Positions 17,368 to 27,418 of a DNA stretch of 64,000 nucleotides are shown here, piece after piece. The notes below the pieces were generated by a model. The model was not told where the DNA came from and did not search any database. It saw only the letters and a program-made list of their open reading frames with translations. How positions within the stretch are numbered: the stretch's first letter is position 1; every line of letters begins with the position of its first letter. This stretch comes from CAZOZZ01 sp965262425 (GTDB lineage: Bacteria > Acidobacteriota > Terriglobia > 20CM-2-55-15): positions 3,100,001 to 3,164,000 of the forward strand of contig OZ253536.1 in assembly GCA_965262425.1 (NCBI GenBank), in the 5' to 3' direction. The position numbers and the translations under genes were made by a program.

Positions 17368-18675
17368 ATGAAGAGGGAAAGAGGTATACACGAACTCTAT
17401 TCCGATCCCGAGCGCGCAGATGCTCACCTTTGGGGTCGCAAGCCGGATCCATTGACACGCCGGGGGTTCCTCAATCGAGCCGGGTTGACTGCGATGGCAC
17501 TGGCCCTCGGCTCTCACATTCCCTTTGCCCGGAACATGCCGGGCGGCCTGATTCCGGCGGCTTTCGCCCAGGACCGGCCTTTCGTGATCGACGGCAAGGA
17601 AGAGTTGGTGGTCCTCAACCAGAGGCCCTTTGGTGCCGAGGCGCGGGCACACCAGCTCGACGATGAAGTCACACCGACCCGGTATCACTACGTTCGCAAC
17701 AACGGCAACCTGGGGCCGATGGCCCGGAGCATGGACAGCACGGGATACAAGCTGGTCATCGACGGAGAAGTCGACAACCCGTTGGAGCTATCGATCGAGG
17801 ACCTGAAGCGAGACTTCCCGACCCACACCTGGAACCTTCAGATCGAATGCACCGGTAACGGTCGTGCCGGGTATGATCCCCATCCGAGCGGGATGCAGTG
17901 GACGATCGGAGCCGTTGCCTGTTCCCGCTGGACCGGCGTCAGTATGGCCGACGTCCTCAAGGCAGCCGGCGTCCGGCCGACCGCTGTATACACGGCCAAC
18001 CACTCGGAAGACATCCATCTAAGCGGCAATCCCGAGCTCCAGGCTCTGTCCCGCGGCGTGCCGATATCGAAGGCAATGAACCCGTACAATATGCTCGCCT
18101 GGGAAATGAACGGCGAACGCATCCCGAACATTCACGGTTTTCCGGTTCGGATGGTCATACCCGGCTGGGCGGGCTCCGCGTCGGCCAAGTGGATCAGACG
18201 AATCCAGATTCGGGACCAGGTGCACGATGGGCGCGGCATGACCGGAATGTCCTACAGGGTCAACAAATATCCTGTCCGGGCCGGGACGGATGTCGCCGTC
18301 GAAGACATGGAGATCGTTCAATCGATGCCGGTGAAGTCACTCATCACGCGGCCCGAGGCCGGGATCACCGCGCCGGTCGGGGATGCCCTTCCGGTTCGAG
18401 GCCAGGCCTGGGCCGGGGACGCGACAGTTCGCCGTGTGGACATCAGTCTGGACTTCGGTCAAACCTGGCAGACCACACGACTGAGCGATCCGGCCAATCC
18501 CTATGCGTGGCAACGCTGGGAAACAGCGGTCCGTTTTCCAGTCCGGGGCTACTACGAAATCTGGGCGCGCGCTACGGATTCGAACGGCAAGGCCCAGCCG
18601 CCCGTGGTGCCGGGATGGAACCCCAGAGGGTATTTGAACAACGTGACGCACCGGATCGCCGTAACCGCCGTATAG
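17368..18675 (+). CDS. SorA-type molybdopterin sulfite dehydrogenase
   Basis: 435 residues. The Tat signal has TRRGFLNRAG (R31, R32) and a following hydrophobic stretch, so it is exported folded to the periplasm. The sulfite oxidase domain carries the Moco-binding cysteine C161 in IECTGNGR and the block GFPVRMVIPGWAGSASAKWI. The C-terminal Ig-like dimerisation domain follows (RVDISLDFGQTW, WEIWARATDSNG-like end). It should oxidise sulfite and pass electrons to the cytochrome c encoded next. Start is ATG at 17368 behind GGAAGGAG. Confidence 0.88.
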   Translation: MKRERGIHELYSDPERADAHLWGRKPDPLTRRGFLNRAGLTAMALALGSHIPFARNMPGGLIPAAFAQDRPFVIDGKEELVVLNQRPFGAEARAHQLDDEVTPTRYHYVRNNGNLGPMARSMDSTGYKLVIDGEVDNPLELSIEDLKRDFPTHTWNLQIECTGNGRAGYDPHPSGMQWTIGAVACSRWTGVSMADVLKAAGVRPTAVYTANHSEDIHLSGNPELQALSRGVPISKAMNPYNMLAWEMNGERIPNIHGFPVRMVIPGWAGSASAKWIRRIQIRDQVHDGRGMTGMSYRVNKYPVRAGTDVAVEDMEIVQSMPVKSLITRPEAGITAPVGDALPVRGQAWAGDATVRRVDISLDFGQTWQTTRLSDPANPYAWQRWETAVRFPVRGYYEIWARATDSNGKAQPPVVPGWNPRGYLNNVTHRIAVTAV

Positions 18676-18691
18676 AGGAGTGGATCGTTCG

Positions 18692-19009
18692 ATGACAGCC
18701 AAGAAGATTTTCCTTGCCGCACTGTTGTTGGGATTTCTTGTCGCTATCCTGCCCTCCGGATTTCAAGATGCCCAGGCCCGAACCACCCAGGATCTCAAGC
18801 CCGGAGAGGGCATGAAGGTGGTCGAAACACACTGCGTGGCGTGCCACGACGCGGGTCTGATCACCGGCGCCGAAATGACACGTGTGCAATGGGATCAGTT
18901 GATCGACGAGATGATCGACCTGCAGGGGATGGGCGCGCCTAGCGAGAAAGACCGCAAGATCATCCTGGACTACCTTGAAAAGACCCAATCTCCGCCCGGC
19001 CTCCGTTGA
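18692..19009 (+). CDS. Periplasmic c-type cytochrome (SorB-like electron acceptor)
   Basis: About 105 residues from ATG 18692; a GTG at 18680 is in frame but overlaps the GAGGAG ribosome site. A signal peptide (KKIFLAALLLGFLVAILPSG) is followed by a single heme motif CVACH and a distal Met in the GMGAPSEKDR region. It follows the sulfite dehydrogenase by 16 nt, matching the SorAB arrangement. Confidence 0.85.
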   Translation: MTAKKIFLAALLLGFLVAILPSGFQDAQARTTQDLKPGEGMKVVETHCVACHDAGLITGAEMTRVQWDQLIDEMIDLQGMGAPSEKDRKIILDYLEKTQSPPGLR

Positions 19010-19039
19010 AGATCGGGAATTCACCGAAGACGCGAAGAC

Positions 19040-19180
19040 TCCTGAAGTAAGAATTCTCACCGCAGAGGGTTTTTCTTTGTTCCTTCCCCTGTGCGCCTCT
19101 GCGCCTCCGCGGTAAAAGAATCCCCTCCCTCCTTGCTCAGTGTTCTCCGCGTCTCCGCGGTGAAACCCAGAGGTTCTTGG
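19040..19180. repeat. Intergenic repeat of the 'gcgtctccgcggtgaaa' type
   Basis: Several related units (CACCGCAGAGG; GCGCCTCTGCGCCTCCGCGG followed by TAAAAGAATCCC; CAGTGTTCTCCGCGTCTCCG followed by CGGTGAAACCC) lie in tandem between converging genes. I recognise this as a repeat type found widely between genes of environmental bacteria. Its function is unknown. Confidence 0.55.
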
Positions 19181-19205
19181 CAGGCGTTTGCGGTCCAATC
19201 CCCAT

Positions 19206-19616
19206 CTATAGGCTCGCGAGCATCGCCTTCACTTTTCGCTCGATCAGATCACGAACCTTTCCGAACTCCCCGGGATCCATGTCTTTCGGATCGGGAATAT
19301 CCCAGTCGGCTCGATTTCTGGCGCGGATGAAAGGACATTCGTCGCCGCAACCCATCGTCACGACGAAGTCGTATTCGACATCGGGCACGGCTCGGATGGA
19401 ATTGGATTGATGGAGAGAAAGGTCGTAGCCGACTTCCAGCATAGATCGGATGGCCCGGGGATTCACCCGACCGGAGGGTCGCGAACCGGCACTCCTTGCT
19501 TCGATCCGGCTGCCGCCATGAACGCGCGCGAACGCTTCGGCCATCTGACTTCGATTGGAATTCTCAATACAAACAAAGAGGACGCGCTTTGGCCCGGGGG
19601 GATCCGAATCGGTCAC
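19206..19616 (-). CDS. arsC: Arsenate reductase, low-molecular-weight phosphatase type
   Basis: 136 residues from GTG 19616. The P-loop CX5R motif is C16-IENSN-R22, followed by SQMAEAF. Partner cysteines C90 and C94 lie in TMGCGDECPF. This matches thioredoxin-type ArsC, which reduces arsenate to arsenite. The start overlaps the aquaporin stop by 4 nt (GTGA). A longer open frame upstream is not coding. Pairing with an aquaporin suggests reduction followed by channel efflux of arsenite. Confidence 0.85.
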   Translation of the reverse strand: MTDSDPPGPKRVLFVCIENSNRSQMAEAFARVHGGSRIEARSAGSRPSGRVNPRAIRSMLEVGYDLSLHQSNSIRAVPDVEYDFVVTMGCGDECPFIRARNRADWDIPDPKDMDPGEFGKVRDLIERKVKAMLASL

Positions 19617-20278
19617 CCGCGGGCCTCCTCGACGCAGCACCCTTCCTCTTGCACGCACCGGCAGGTCGGCACGGCCAGTAGAGCGCCCGTCACCGGCGCC
19701 GCAAAATAAAGCCACAGGACATCGATTCGCGCGGACATCAAGGCCGGGCCCAGTGATCGCGCGGGGTTCATCGACGCTCCTGATATCGGACCGGCAAAGA
19801 TTGCCTCGAAAGCAATGACGGAACCAATCGCGATCCCAGCCGTAATTCCCTTCTCCCTGGCACCGGTCGACATGTTGAGAATGACGAACATCAGGATCCA
19901 TGTCAGGATCACTTCGAGAACGAAGCTTTGCGCCAGCGACCCGGACGGCCTGGTCGCACCCAAAGTCGGATGAGAAGGGAAAAGCATGTAGAGGATCCCG
20001 CTGGCCACCAACGCACCCAGACACTGATTCAAAATGTAGGGCGCCACGGATCGGAGGTCCAGGCGCCGTGCAGCCCAGAAGCCCAGTGTCACCGCGGGAT
20101 TCAGGTGCGCGCCCGAAACGTCGCCGAGCGAATAAATCATCGCGAGGACCACCAGACCGAACGTCAGGCCCACACCCACCCCGGACACATTGCCCGTCAC
20201 GTCACCGATAACAATGGCTCCGGTTCCGGCAAACACGAGCGCAAAAGTGCCGATGCATTCCGCTAGGTACTTCTTCAC
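19613..20278 (-). CDS. MIP-family aquaporin, probable arsenite efflux channel
   Basis: 221 residues, six helices. Both NPA boxes are intact: NPA 60-62 (GAHLNPAVT) and NPA 171-173 (ASMNPARS) with the selectivity arginine at 174. GTG start. The cytoplasmic tail carries four cysteines, C206, C208, C214 and C215 (CRCVQEEGCC), which is unusual for MIP channels and could bind arsenite. Coupling to arsC supports an AqpS-like role. Confidence 0.85.
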   Translation of the reverse strand: MKKYLAECIGTFALVFAGTGAIVIGDVTGNVSGVGVGLTFGLVVLAMIYSLGDVSGAHLNPAVTLGFWAARRLDLRSVAPYILNQCLGALVASGILYMLFPSHPTLGATRPSGSLAQSFVLEVILTWILMFVILNMSTGAREKGITAGIAIGSVIAFEAIFAGPISGASMNPARSLGPALMSARIDVLWLYFAAPVTGALLAVPTCRCVQEEGCCVEEARG

Positions 20279-20378
20279 GACACAAGCCTACGCGAAAACA
20301 AACACGGGAACACACGAATCCGGCAAATAGGGTTGGAGGACGGGAGGTGGCTCGCGGTCGGGCCGGTAGCCGCGCCAG

Positions 20379-20535
20379 GAGCCTGCGCGGCAGAAGGGAT
20401 CGTAGCGAGAAAGTGGAGAATCGAGGTCAGATTTTCTCGATTTTGAGGCGAATAGTGGTTCTATTTAACGAAAATCGGGGAAATCTGGACCGATTATACC
20501 GCTTTCGCAGTAGATCTCTTCTGCCGCGAAGGCTC
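20379..20535. repeat. MITE with the terminal repeats of the IS1182 element
   Basis: 157 bp, almost fully self-complementary. Left end GAGCCTGCGCGGCAGAAGG is identical to the right terminus of the IS1182 element at 54536-56080. The right end, reversed, reads GAGCCTTCGCGGCAGAAG. Inner parts also pair (AATCGAGGTCAGATTTT with its imperfect complement). Flanks are CCAG and CTGG, close to the CTAG target of the parent. It has no coding capacity. Confidence 0.8.
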
Positions 20536-20564
20536 CTGGACGCAACATTCCGCCAGCACCGCTT

Positions 20565-21137
20565 CTACAGGCCCTGGCGCAACTCGATTGTCATCGTCTT
20601 TATGGTCTGGAGCCCGCCGACCACAAGGTAGGGGAGGGAGGCCTCGACCATGAGCTGTTCGATCTCGATCGCCGGCTCTACTTCACCCGCGATCAGTTCG
20701 ATCAGGTGCTGGAGCTTGGGTTCGACTCGGTAAACCAGCGCAAGTATTAACGTCAGACGCTCTTCCACGGTCGGTTCGCTATTCGGCGCCTTAATAATCC
20801 AGAGGTCGTCCGTGTTGCCTTTTACGCTGGGCGCAGCGTTTTCGATAAAGTCGATGATCCGATTGGCCCGGTTGTCGAGTTCCTTCGACTTCTCTGAAAT
20901 GGACCGGGCCTCCTGAGGCGACATTTCCAAATGGACACGGAACGATACCAGTTCCCCACTTGTCTCGTAGAACCGGTGAACGTCGTCGACGAACGCTTGA
21001 AGGCGTTCCAGCCGAAAGCTCTCCTGGGCACGCTGACGCATCTCCTCGCGCTGGCCCGAAGTCTGCGCCTGGGAAGGAGTCGAGATCGAACAGATCATCA
21101 AAAAGAGGAACAACTTTCCCTGGAATCGAGTCCTCAC
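20565..21137 (-). CDS. Secreted protein of unknown function
   Basis: 190 residues from GTG 21137, chosen because GGAGG lies 5 nt upstream and a signal peptide follows at once (GKLFLFLMICSISTPSQA). The mature protein is mostly helical and charged, with ERLQAFVDDVHRFYETSGEL, SEKSKELDNRANRIIDFIEN and a C-terminal leucine-rich helix. No family is recognised. The open frame continues upstream without coding character. Confidence 0.65.
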   Translation of the reverse strand: MRTRFQGKLFLFLMICSISTPSQAQTSGQREEMRQRAQESFRLERLQAFVDDVHRFYETSGELVSFRVHLEMSPQEARSISEKSKELDNRANRIIDFIENAAPSVKGNTDDLWIIKAPNSEPTVEERLTLILALVYRVEPKLQHLIELIAGEVEPAIEIEQLMVEASLPYLVVGGLQTIKTMTIELRQGL

Positions 21138-21295
21138 CTGCACCTCCACGCCTAAAAGTACGGCCAGACTATCAAAGCAGCGCACCAAAAACCAGAAATC
21201 GAACCAAAAAAGATGTCTCTCCCCCCGGGAAACACAGCCAGGAAACAGTCTGGCACGAATGACTCCCCGAAACTCACATCCCCCCCCACTACCCT

Positions 21296-21379
21296 CTAAT
21301 TCGGGGACGGAGGAACAATTACGCCAAAGCAACAGATGGGGATGGGGTTCTGGGAGTTTCGCCTCCGTCCCCGAATTAG
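21296..21379. repeat. REP-like inverted repeat
   Basis: CTAATTCGGGGACGGAGG at 21296-21313 and its exact reverse complement at 21362-21379, around a 48-nt spacer. It resembles REP hairpins mobilised by Y1 (RAYT) transposases; none is in the window. A short tandem repeat of TGACCAC follows at about 21416-21436. Confidence 0.7.
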
Positions 21380-21443
21380 AACGGCAAGGGTAGGGTGGCG
21401 CGCGACGTTCGGCCCTGACCACTGACCACTGACCACTTCCCGA

Positions 21444-21473
21444 TTGTATCTTAGTTGATATATATACTAATAT
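21444..21473 (+). promoter_or_regulatory. Promoter and likely PadR operator
   Basis: TTGTAT, an 18-nt spacer and TAATAT, inside an AT-rich near-palindrome (GATATATATACTAATATATG). The -10 is only 7 nt before the PadR ATG, so the transcript would be nearly leaderless. Autoregulation by PadR is inferred from the AT dyad. Confidence 0.45.
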
Positions 21474-21480
21474 ATGCCGT

Positions 21481-21846
21481 ATGGCGACTCGAACATCTCC
21501 CGACTCCTTTCTGCCTTTGCGCGCAAACTGGTTTCACATCCTTCTGTCGTTGTCCGGACGGGAGCAGCATGGCTACGGAATCATGCAGGAAGTGCTCGAC
21601 CGCACCGACGGGAAGGTCCGTCTGTGGCCGGCAACCTTGTATGGCACGATCCGCCGTTTGATCAACGAAGAGCTCATCGAAGAATCCGACCAGAGACCCG
21701 CGCCTGAGGACGACGATGAAAGACGACGTTACTATCGCCTGACCGAACAGGGGCGGGAGGTGCTCGAGGGCGAGTGTCGACGTCTTGAACAACTGGTAGA
21801 AATCATCCACATGAAACGCGCGGCAGCCGAGGCTGGAACAAGGTAA
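21481..21846 (+). CDS. PadR-family transcriptional regulator
   Basis: 121 residues. The winged helix has FHILLSLSGREQHGYGIMQE, LWPATLYGTIRRLINEELI and the wing RRRYYRLTEQGREVLEGE. A short C-terminal dimerisation helix follows. The stop TAA shares its last A with the ATG of the permease. In Acidobacteriota such PadR genes commonly precede giant permeases and presumably control them. Confidence 0.93.
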   Translation: MATRTSPDSFLPLRANWFHILLSLSGREQHGYGIMQEVLDRTDGKVRLWPATLYGTIRRLINEELIEESDQRPAPEDDDERRRYYRLTEQGREVLEGECRRLEQLVEIIHMKRAAAEAGTR

Positions 21847-24518
21847 TGAAGACAACGATGGCTTTTTCTCTCTGGCTTTATCAAAAACTGGTGCGCGCCT
21901 TCCCGGATGACTTCCAGCTCGATCACGGTCGGGACATGGTTTCAGACAGCGAGCATATGATCCGCGACGCGGCTCGCCGACACGGTTGGGCAAAGCTGAT
22001 CGCGATGATCTTCAGGCTCCTTTTGGACCTGGTCGTCCGAGTCCCGATCGAACACGCATTCGAACTGGCACAGGACACGCGCTACGCGCTCCGAATGATG
22101 GCGCGCTCGAAAGGCTTTACGATCGCCTCGGTCCTGTCGGTGGGCATCGGAATCGGTCTGACCACAACCATGTTCAGTCAAATGGATTCCCTCATTCTAC
22201 GCGACATCCCAACCGTCGGGAACCCCGACGAACTCGTCTCCATCCGGGGGGCGGTCTCCTACCCCGACTACGAACACTTCAGGGACAATAGTGGCCAGTT
22301 CAGAGAAATGGCCGCGTACATCGCGCCCGTACCGTTCGTCATCAAGACGGACGACAACCGCTCCAGCCGAGCCTGGGGACATCTGGTGACCCCGAACTAT
22401 TTTGACGTTTTCCAGACCACGCCAAGGGTAGGCCGGACGTTTGGAGCAGCGGAAAGCGCGCCGGGTGCATCCGCCAGCCTGGTAATCAGCCACCGGTTCT
22501 GGCAAGGCCGTCTGGGTGGCGATCCAAACGTCGTTGGATCGACGCTGCGGATCAATGGATACCTTGCAACGATCATCGGCGTCGCCGCCGAGGACTTCTT
22601 CGGGGCACTTCCGGTCCTCTCGGCGGCGGATATATGGTTGCCCACGACGGTCGACCCCAGGATGGCTCCGGAGCTGGGATCCAACGCGCTTGCCGACAAA
22701 GACATCGCGGCGTTCAGTGTCGTCGGCCGACTCTCCGAAGGGATTACGCGCAAGGGTGCCGAAGCGGCACTCGACGCCATGGTCCGACAGCTGGAAGTGG
22801 ATGAAGGCGAAACCGACATTCGGGAAGGGCGGCGCGTCACGATGTTGCCTGGCGGGCGGCTCCTGCCCATCCGGGATGAAGACCTGCCCGTAATGATGGC
22901 GTTCCCGCTGATCCTGTCGGGGCTGGCCTTGCTGATCGCCTGTTCGAACGTCGGAACCTTGCTGCTGGCACGCGGAAGCGCACGGGCGAAGGAGATCGCC
23001 ATTCGATTGTCGGTCGGCGCCAGCCGAGGACGTATCGTTCGCCAGCTGGTCACCGAGAGCACGATCCTGGCGATGCTTGGAGGAGTCGCCGGACTGGCGT
23101 TCGCGTGGTGGTCCATCTCTACGACCGACTGGCTCGAGCCGATGATCCCCGAGTACATGACGTTCAAAATGGATATCAGTTGGGTGGCTCTGCTGTTCAC
23201 GCTCGGCATCAGTGTTCTTTCCGGAGTTCTGTTCGGGCTGGCGCCGGCGCTGCAGGCGGCCAAGGCGGATGTGACGCCGGCTTTAAAGAGCGGTGCCGAT
23301 ATGCGGATGAAGAAGTACCGATGGTTCAGCCTGCGCAACGCTCTCGTCCTCCAGCAGGTGGCGGGTTCGCTGATGCTTCTTCTGTTGACAGGCTTCGTTG
23401 TCCTCGGATTCGGAAGGTCCAGCACAGTCGAACTGGGTTTCGACGTCCGCAACCTTTATATGATGTCTCTTGATCCGGTCCGCGACGGCTATTCGGGAGA
23501 ACAGGCCAGGGAATTCTTCTCCGGTCTGCCCGATCGGATACGACTGATTCCAGGAGTGGCCGAAGCCAGCCTGACTCACAACATTCCGCTTGGGATGTTC
23601 GGCGATGAAGCGGCACTTCAGGCAAGCACGGACCTCGATGAAACGGCCCGGCTCGCCCAGAGCATCCGTCAGGAACATGTTGGCGAAGGATTCTTCGAAG
23701 CGGTCGGAGTGGAAATCAGCCCGGGCAGAAGCTTCAGGCCGTCGGACCAGACCGATGGTTCCCGCGTCGTAATCGTCAACCAGACAACGGTTGATGAAAC
23801 CTGGCCGGGTCAAGATCCGATCGGGCAAGTGCTGGACCTCGAGGGAGATCGCTACCAGGTCATTGGGGTGGCGCCGGACTTTCGATCCGGGGGAATACTG
23901 GAAAGATCCCGAATGGGGGTCTTTCTGCCAATGGAACCGTCCAGTTTCGAGCGTCCTTCCTCCCAGGGCGTCACGCTGCTCGTGCGCACGGATCCGGGAG
24001 TCGACATTCGGAACGCCATTCGAAACGAAATCGCGCTCATCGATCCGAACCTGACCCTGTTCAATGTAAGCCTGCTCAGCGACCAGGTCGAAACCATGTT
24101 GTTCATGGTGCGACTCACGATGATCATCTACGGCGGCATCGGTGTGTTCGGATTGCTTCTGGCCGCCGTCGGGCTGGGGGGCGTGACAGCCTACGCGGTA
24201 GCCCAGAGGACCAAAGAAATCGGAATCCGGATGGCGCTGGGAGCCCCAAGAGGCGAGGTCATGAAACTGGTTCTCAAGGAAGGTGCGATTCTGGTCATTC
24301 TTGGGACGATCATCGGCCAGGCGTTTGCGTTCGGGACCACCAGGGCACTCGGCTCCTACTTCGCCGCCCTGGCGACGATGACGGACACGACAACCTCCGA
24401 TCCGCTCCTGTTGGTGGGCGCCCCGCTGTTGCTCGGTTTCTTGACGATGCTGGCCTGTTACCTTCCGGCGAGGCGGTCGACCCGAATCGATCCGCTCACG
24501 GCCTTGAGGCAGGAGTGA
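21846..24518 (+). CDS. Giant MacB-like permease (acidobacterial duplicated permease type)
   Basis: 890 residues. An N-terminal cytoplasmic segment (about 1-80) is typical of PadR-linked versions. Two MacB-like halves follow, each with one helix, a large periplasmic domain and three C-terminal helices. FtsX motifs include CSNVGTLLLARGSARAKEIA with RLSVGASRGRI and RTKEIGIRMALGAPRGEV. No ATPase gene adjoins. It is presumably part of an efflux or lipoprotein-export device. It starts within the PadR stop. Confidence 0.9.
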   Translation: MKTTMAFSLWLYQKLVRAFPDDFQLDHGRDMVSDSEHMIRDAARRHGWAKLIAMIFRLLLDLVVRVPIEHAFELAQDTRYALRMMARSKGFTIASVLSVGIGIGLTTTMFSQMDSLILRDIPTVGNPDELVSIRGAVSYPDYEHFRDNSGQFREMAAYIAPVPFVIKTDDNRSSRAWGHLVTPNYFDVFQTTPRVGRTFGAAESAPGASASLVISHRFWQGRLGGDPNVVGSTLRINGYLATIIGVAAEDFFGALPVLSAADIWLPTTVDPRMAPELGSNALADKDIAAFSVVGRLSEGITRKGAEAALDAMVRQLEVDEGETDIREGRRVTMLPGGRLLPIRDEDLPVMMAFPLILSGLALLIACSNVGTLLLARGSARAKEIAIRLSVGASRGRIVRQLVTESTILAMLGGVAGLAFAWWSISTTDWLEPMIPEYMTFKMDISWVALLFTLGISVLSGVLFGLAPALQAAKADVTPALKSGADMRMKKYRWFSLRNALVLQQVAGSLMLLLLTGFVVLGFGRSSTVELGFDVRNLYMMSLDPVRDGYSGEQAREFFSGLPDRIRLIPGVAEASLTHNIPLGMFGDEAALQASTDLDETARLAQSIRQEHVGEGFFEAVGVEISPGRSFRPSDQTDGSRVVIVNQTTVDETWPGQDPIGQVLDLEGDRYQVIGVAPDFRSGGILERSRMGVFLPMEPSSFERPSSQGVTLLVRTDPGVDIRNAIRNEIALIDPNLTLFNVSLLSDQVETMLFMVRLTMIIYGGIGVFGLLLAAVGLGGVTAYAVAQRTKEIGIRMALGAPRGEVMKLVLKEGAILVILGTIIGQAFAFGTTRALGSYFAALATMTDTTTSDPLLLVGAPLLLGFLTMLACYLPARRSTRIDPLTALRQE

Positions 24519-24531
24519 GCGAGCACCTTCG

Positions 24532-25745
<1,214 letters not shown>

Positions 25746-25794
25746 TGGAACGACGGCACATCTCAATCCGGAGCATTCGCCTGGAGCAACGAAC

Positions 25795-26478
25795 ATGACA
25801 TGCAAGGACGCGCTGAAAAAACTGAAAGCCATGGGAACGGCCCAGAACCGGAAAGTCTACGGCCGGCATGGCATGAAAGGGGACCTGTACGGGGTCAGCT
25901 ACGCCAACCTCAAGAAGGTCGCCAGGGAAATCAAGGTCGATCACGCGTTGGCGCGTCAACTATGGGAGACCGGCAACTGTGATGCTCGGACTCTGGCCAC
26001 CATGGTGGCCGATCCGTCGTCGATCACGAAAAGCCTGGCCGACGCATGGGCCAGAGACCTGGACAACTACGGCATCGCCGACGCATTCTCCGGCCTGGTC
26101 GCCAGGTCACCGCATTGTCGGACGAGGATGGAGAAGTGGAGTACGTCGAAAGGAGAGTGGATCGGCCGTTCCGGCTGGCAGCTCCTGGCCCACCTCGCCA
26201 TGAGCGACACCGGGCTTCCCGACAGTTACTTCGAATCGCATCTCGCGACGATTGAAAACGAAGTCCACACCCGTAAGAACCGCGTGCGGGATGGCATGAA
26301 CTCGGCCCTTATCGCCATCGGAATCCGTAACCCGAAGCTGGAGAAAAAGGCGCTGGCCGCCGCAAAACGAATCGGGAAAATAGAGGTCGACCACGGCGAA
26401 ACCAGTTGCAAGACGCCGGATGCCGCCGCCTATATTCACAGGACTCTCGAGAGAAGACGGAAAAAGCGCGCGAGCTGA
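25795..26478 (+). CDS. DNA alkylation repair protein (AlkD-like HEAT repeats)
   Basis: 227 residues, all-helical. The pattern KVYGRHGMKGDLYGVSYANL, then ARQLWETGNCDARTLATMVA, with tandem helical hairpins, matches the AlkD/AlkC superfamily. Those proteins bind alkylated DNA and remove N3/N7-alkylpurines. The basic C-terminus (ERRRKKRAS) fits DNA binding. It stands alone and is convergent with the methyltransferase. Confidence 0.75.
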   Translation: MTCKDALKKLKAMGTAQNRKVYGRHGMKGDLYGVSYANLKKVAREIKVDHALARQLWETGNCDARTLATMVADPSSITKSLADAWARDLDNYGIADAFSGLVARSPHCRTRMEKWSTSKGEWIGRSGWQLLAHLAMSDTGLPDSYFESHLATIENEVHTRKNRVRDGMNSALIAIGIRNPKLEKKALAAAKRIGKIEVDHGETSCKTPDAAAYIHRTLERRRKKRAS

Positions 26479-26505
26479 GGCTCCCCGAACGGTCCATTCT
26501 GACTC

Positions 26506-27282
26506 TTATCGTTTCACGGCTCTGGTCGCCATAAACAGTGGCATGTGGCGGGAAAGCAGATCCCCGGACTCTCTGGGATAACTGTCCTCGTAGAACCCCT
26601 CGATGACAAATCCGGCATCGAGTTGCCCACCGATCTGGTCGTCCAGGCTATGACTGAACTCCAACGGGATCTGGTCGGCGATCAACTGGCGCCGCTCGCC
26701 GTCGGTCAGGTTCACGACGTCGGAATACGGCAAGGTGTGCCGAACCTGGAGGAGACCCTGTTCGGCCAGCTTGCCATCGAAGATGAAGTACGCCGGGTTC
26801 ATGAAACCACTCAGAAGTGTGCCCCCGGGTTTGAGAACACGGGCAGCCGACCTCCAGATCGGGCGAAGCTCGGGCGCGAAAATGTTGGAGACCGGGTGGA
26901 CGATGAGCTCGAAACGGGAGTCGGCAAGAACAGAAAGGTCTGTCATGTCCCCTTCGATGGTCTCGATGGAAAGCGATTCACGCTCGGCAACCAGCCGGTC
27001 CTGTTCGAGCTGTTTCGGCGAGTTGTCGAAAACGGTCACCCGCGTTCCCGACGCCGCAAGGACGGGGCCCTGTTGACCACCGCCCGAGGCCAGGCACAGA
27101 ACTTCCGCACCGTTCAGTTCGGGAAACCACGCCCCGGGAACCGGCTTGGAGGGGGTCAGGATGATCTGCCAGTCACCCTCGCGGGCTCGTCGAATCGTGT
27201 CGGCATCAACGGGAACCGTCCATTCACTTCCCCGTTCGACATTTCGATCCCACGCGTCCCGATTGTGCTTGCGAATGTCCAT
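26506..27282 (-). CDS. Class I SAM-dependent methyltransferase
   Basis: 258 residues. Motif I is VLCLASGGGQQGPVLAASG, motif II is VTVFDNSPKQLEQD, and the post-I acidic region is IETIEGDMTDLSVL. The loop FELIVHPVSNIFAPEL resembles a small-molecule methyltransferase family common in environmental bacteria. Substrate unknown. No operon partners. Confidence 0.8.
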   Translation of the reverse strand: MDIRKHNRDAWDRNVERGSEWTVPVDADTIRRAREGDWQIILTPSKPVPGAWFPELNGAEVLCLASGGGQQGPVLAASGTRVTVFDNSPKQLEQDRLVAERESLSIETIEGDMTDLSVLADSRFELIVHPVSNIFAPELRPIWRSAARVLKPGGTLLSGFMNPAYFIFDGKLAEQGLLQVRHTLPYSDVVNLTDGERRQLIADQIPLEFSHSLDDQIGGQLDAGFVIEGFYEDSYPRESGDLLSRHMPLFMATRAVKR

Positions 27283-27418
27283 TACGAGCCAACGGCCCGC
27301 GTTCTTCCGACGACAAACGGCTGGAACGACGGGCCGATTCGAGCATACCTGTTAAGACACCCGGAGCCCGCCGTTAGGTAGCAACCAAATATGCAGAAAG
27401 AATCAAAGGCACGCCACA

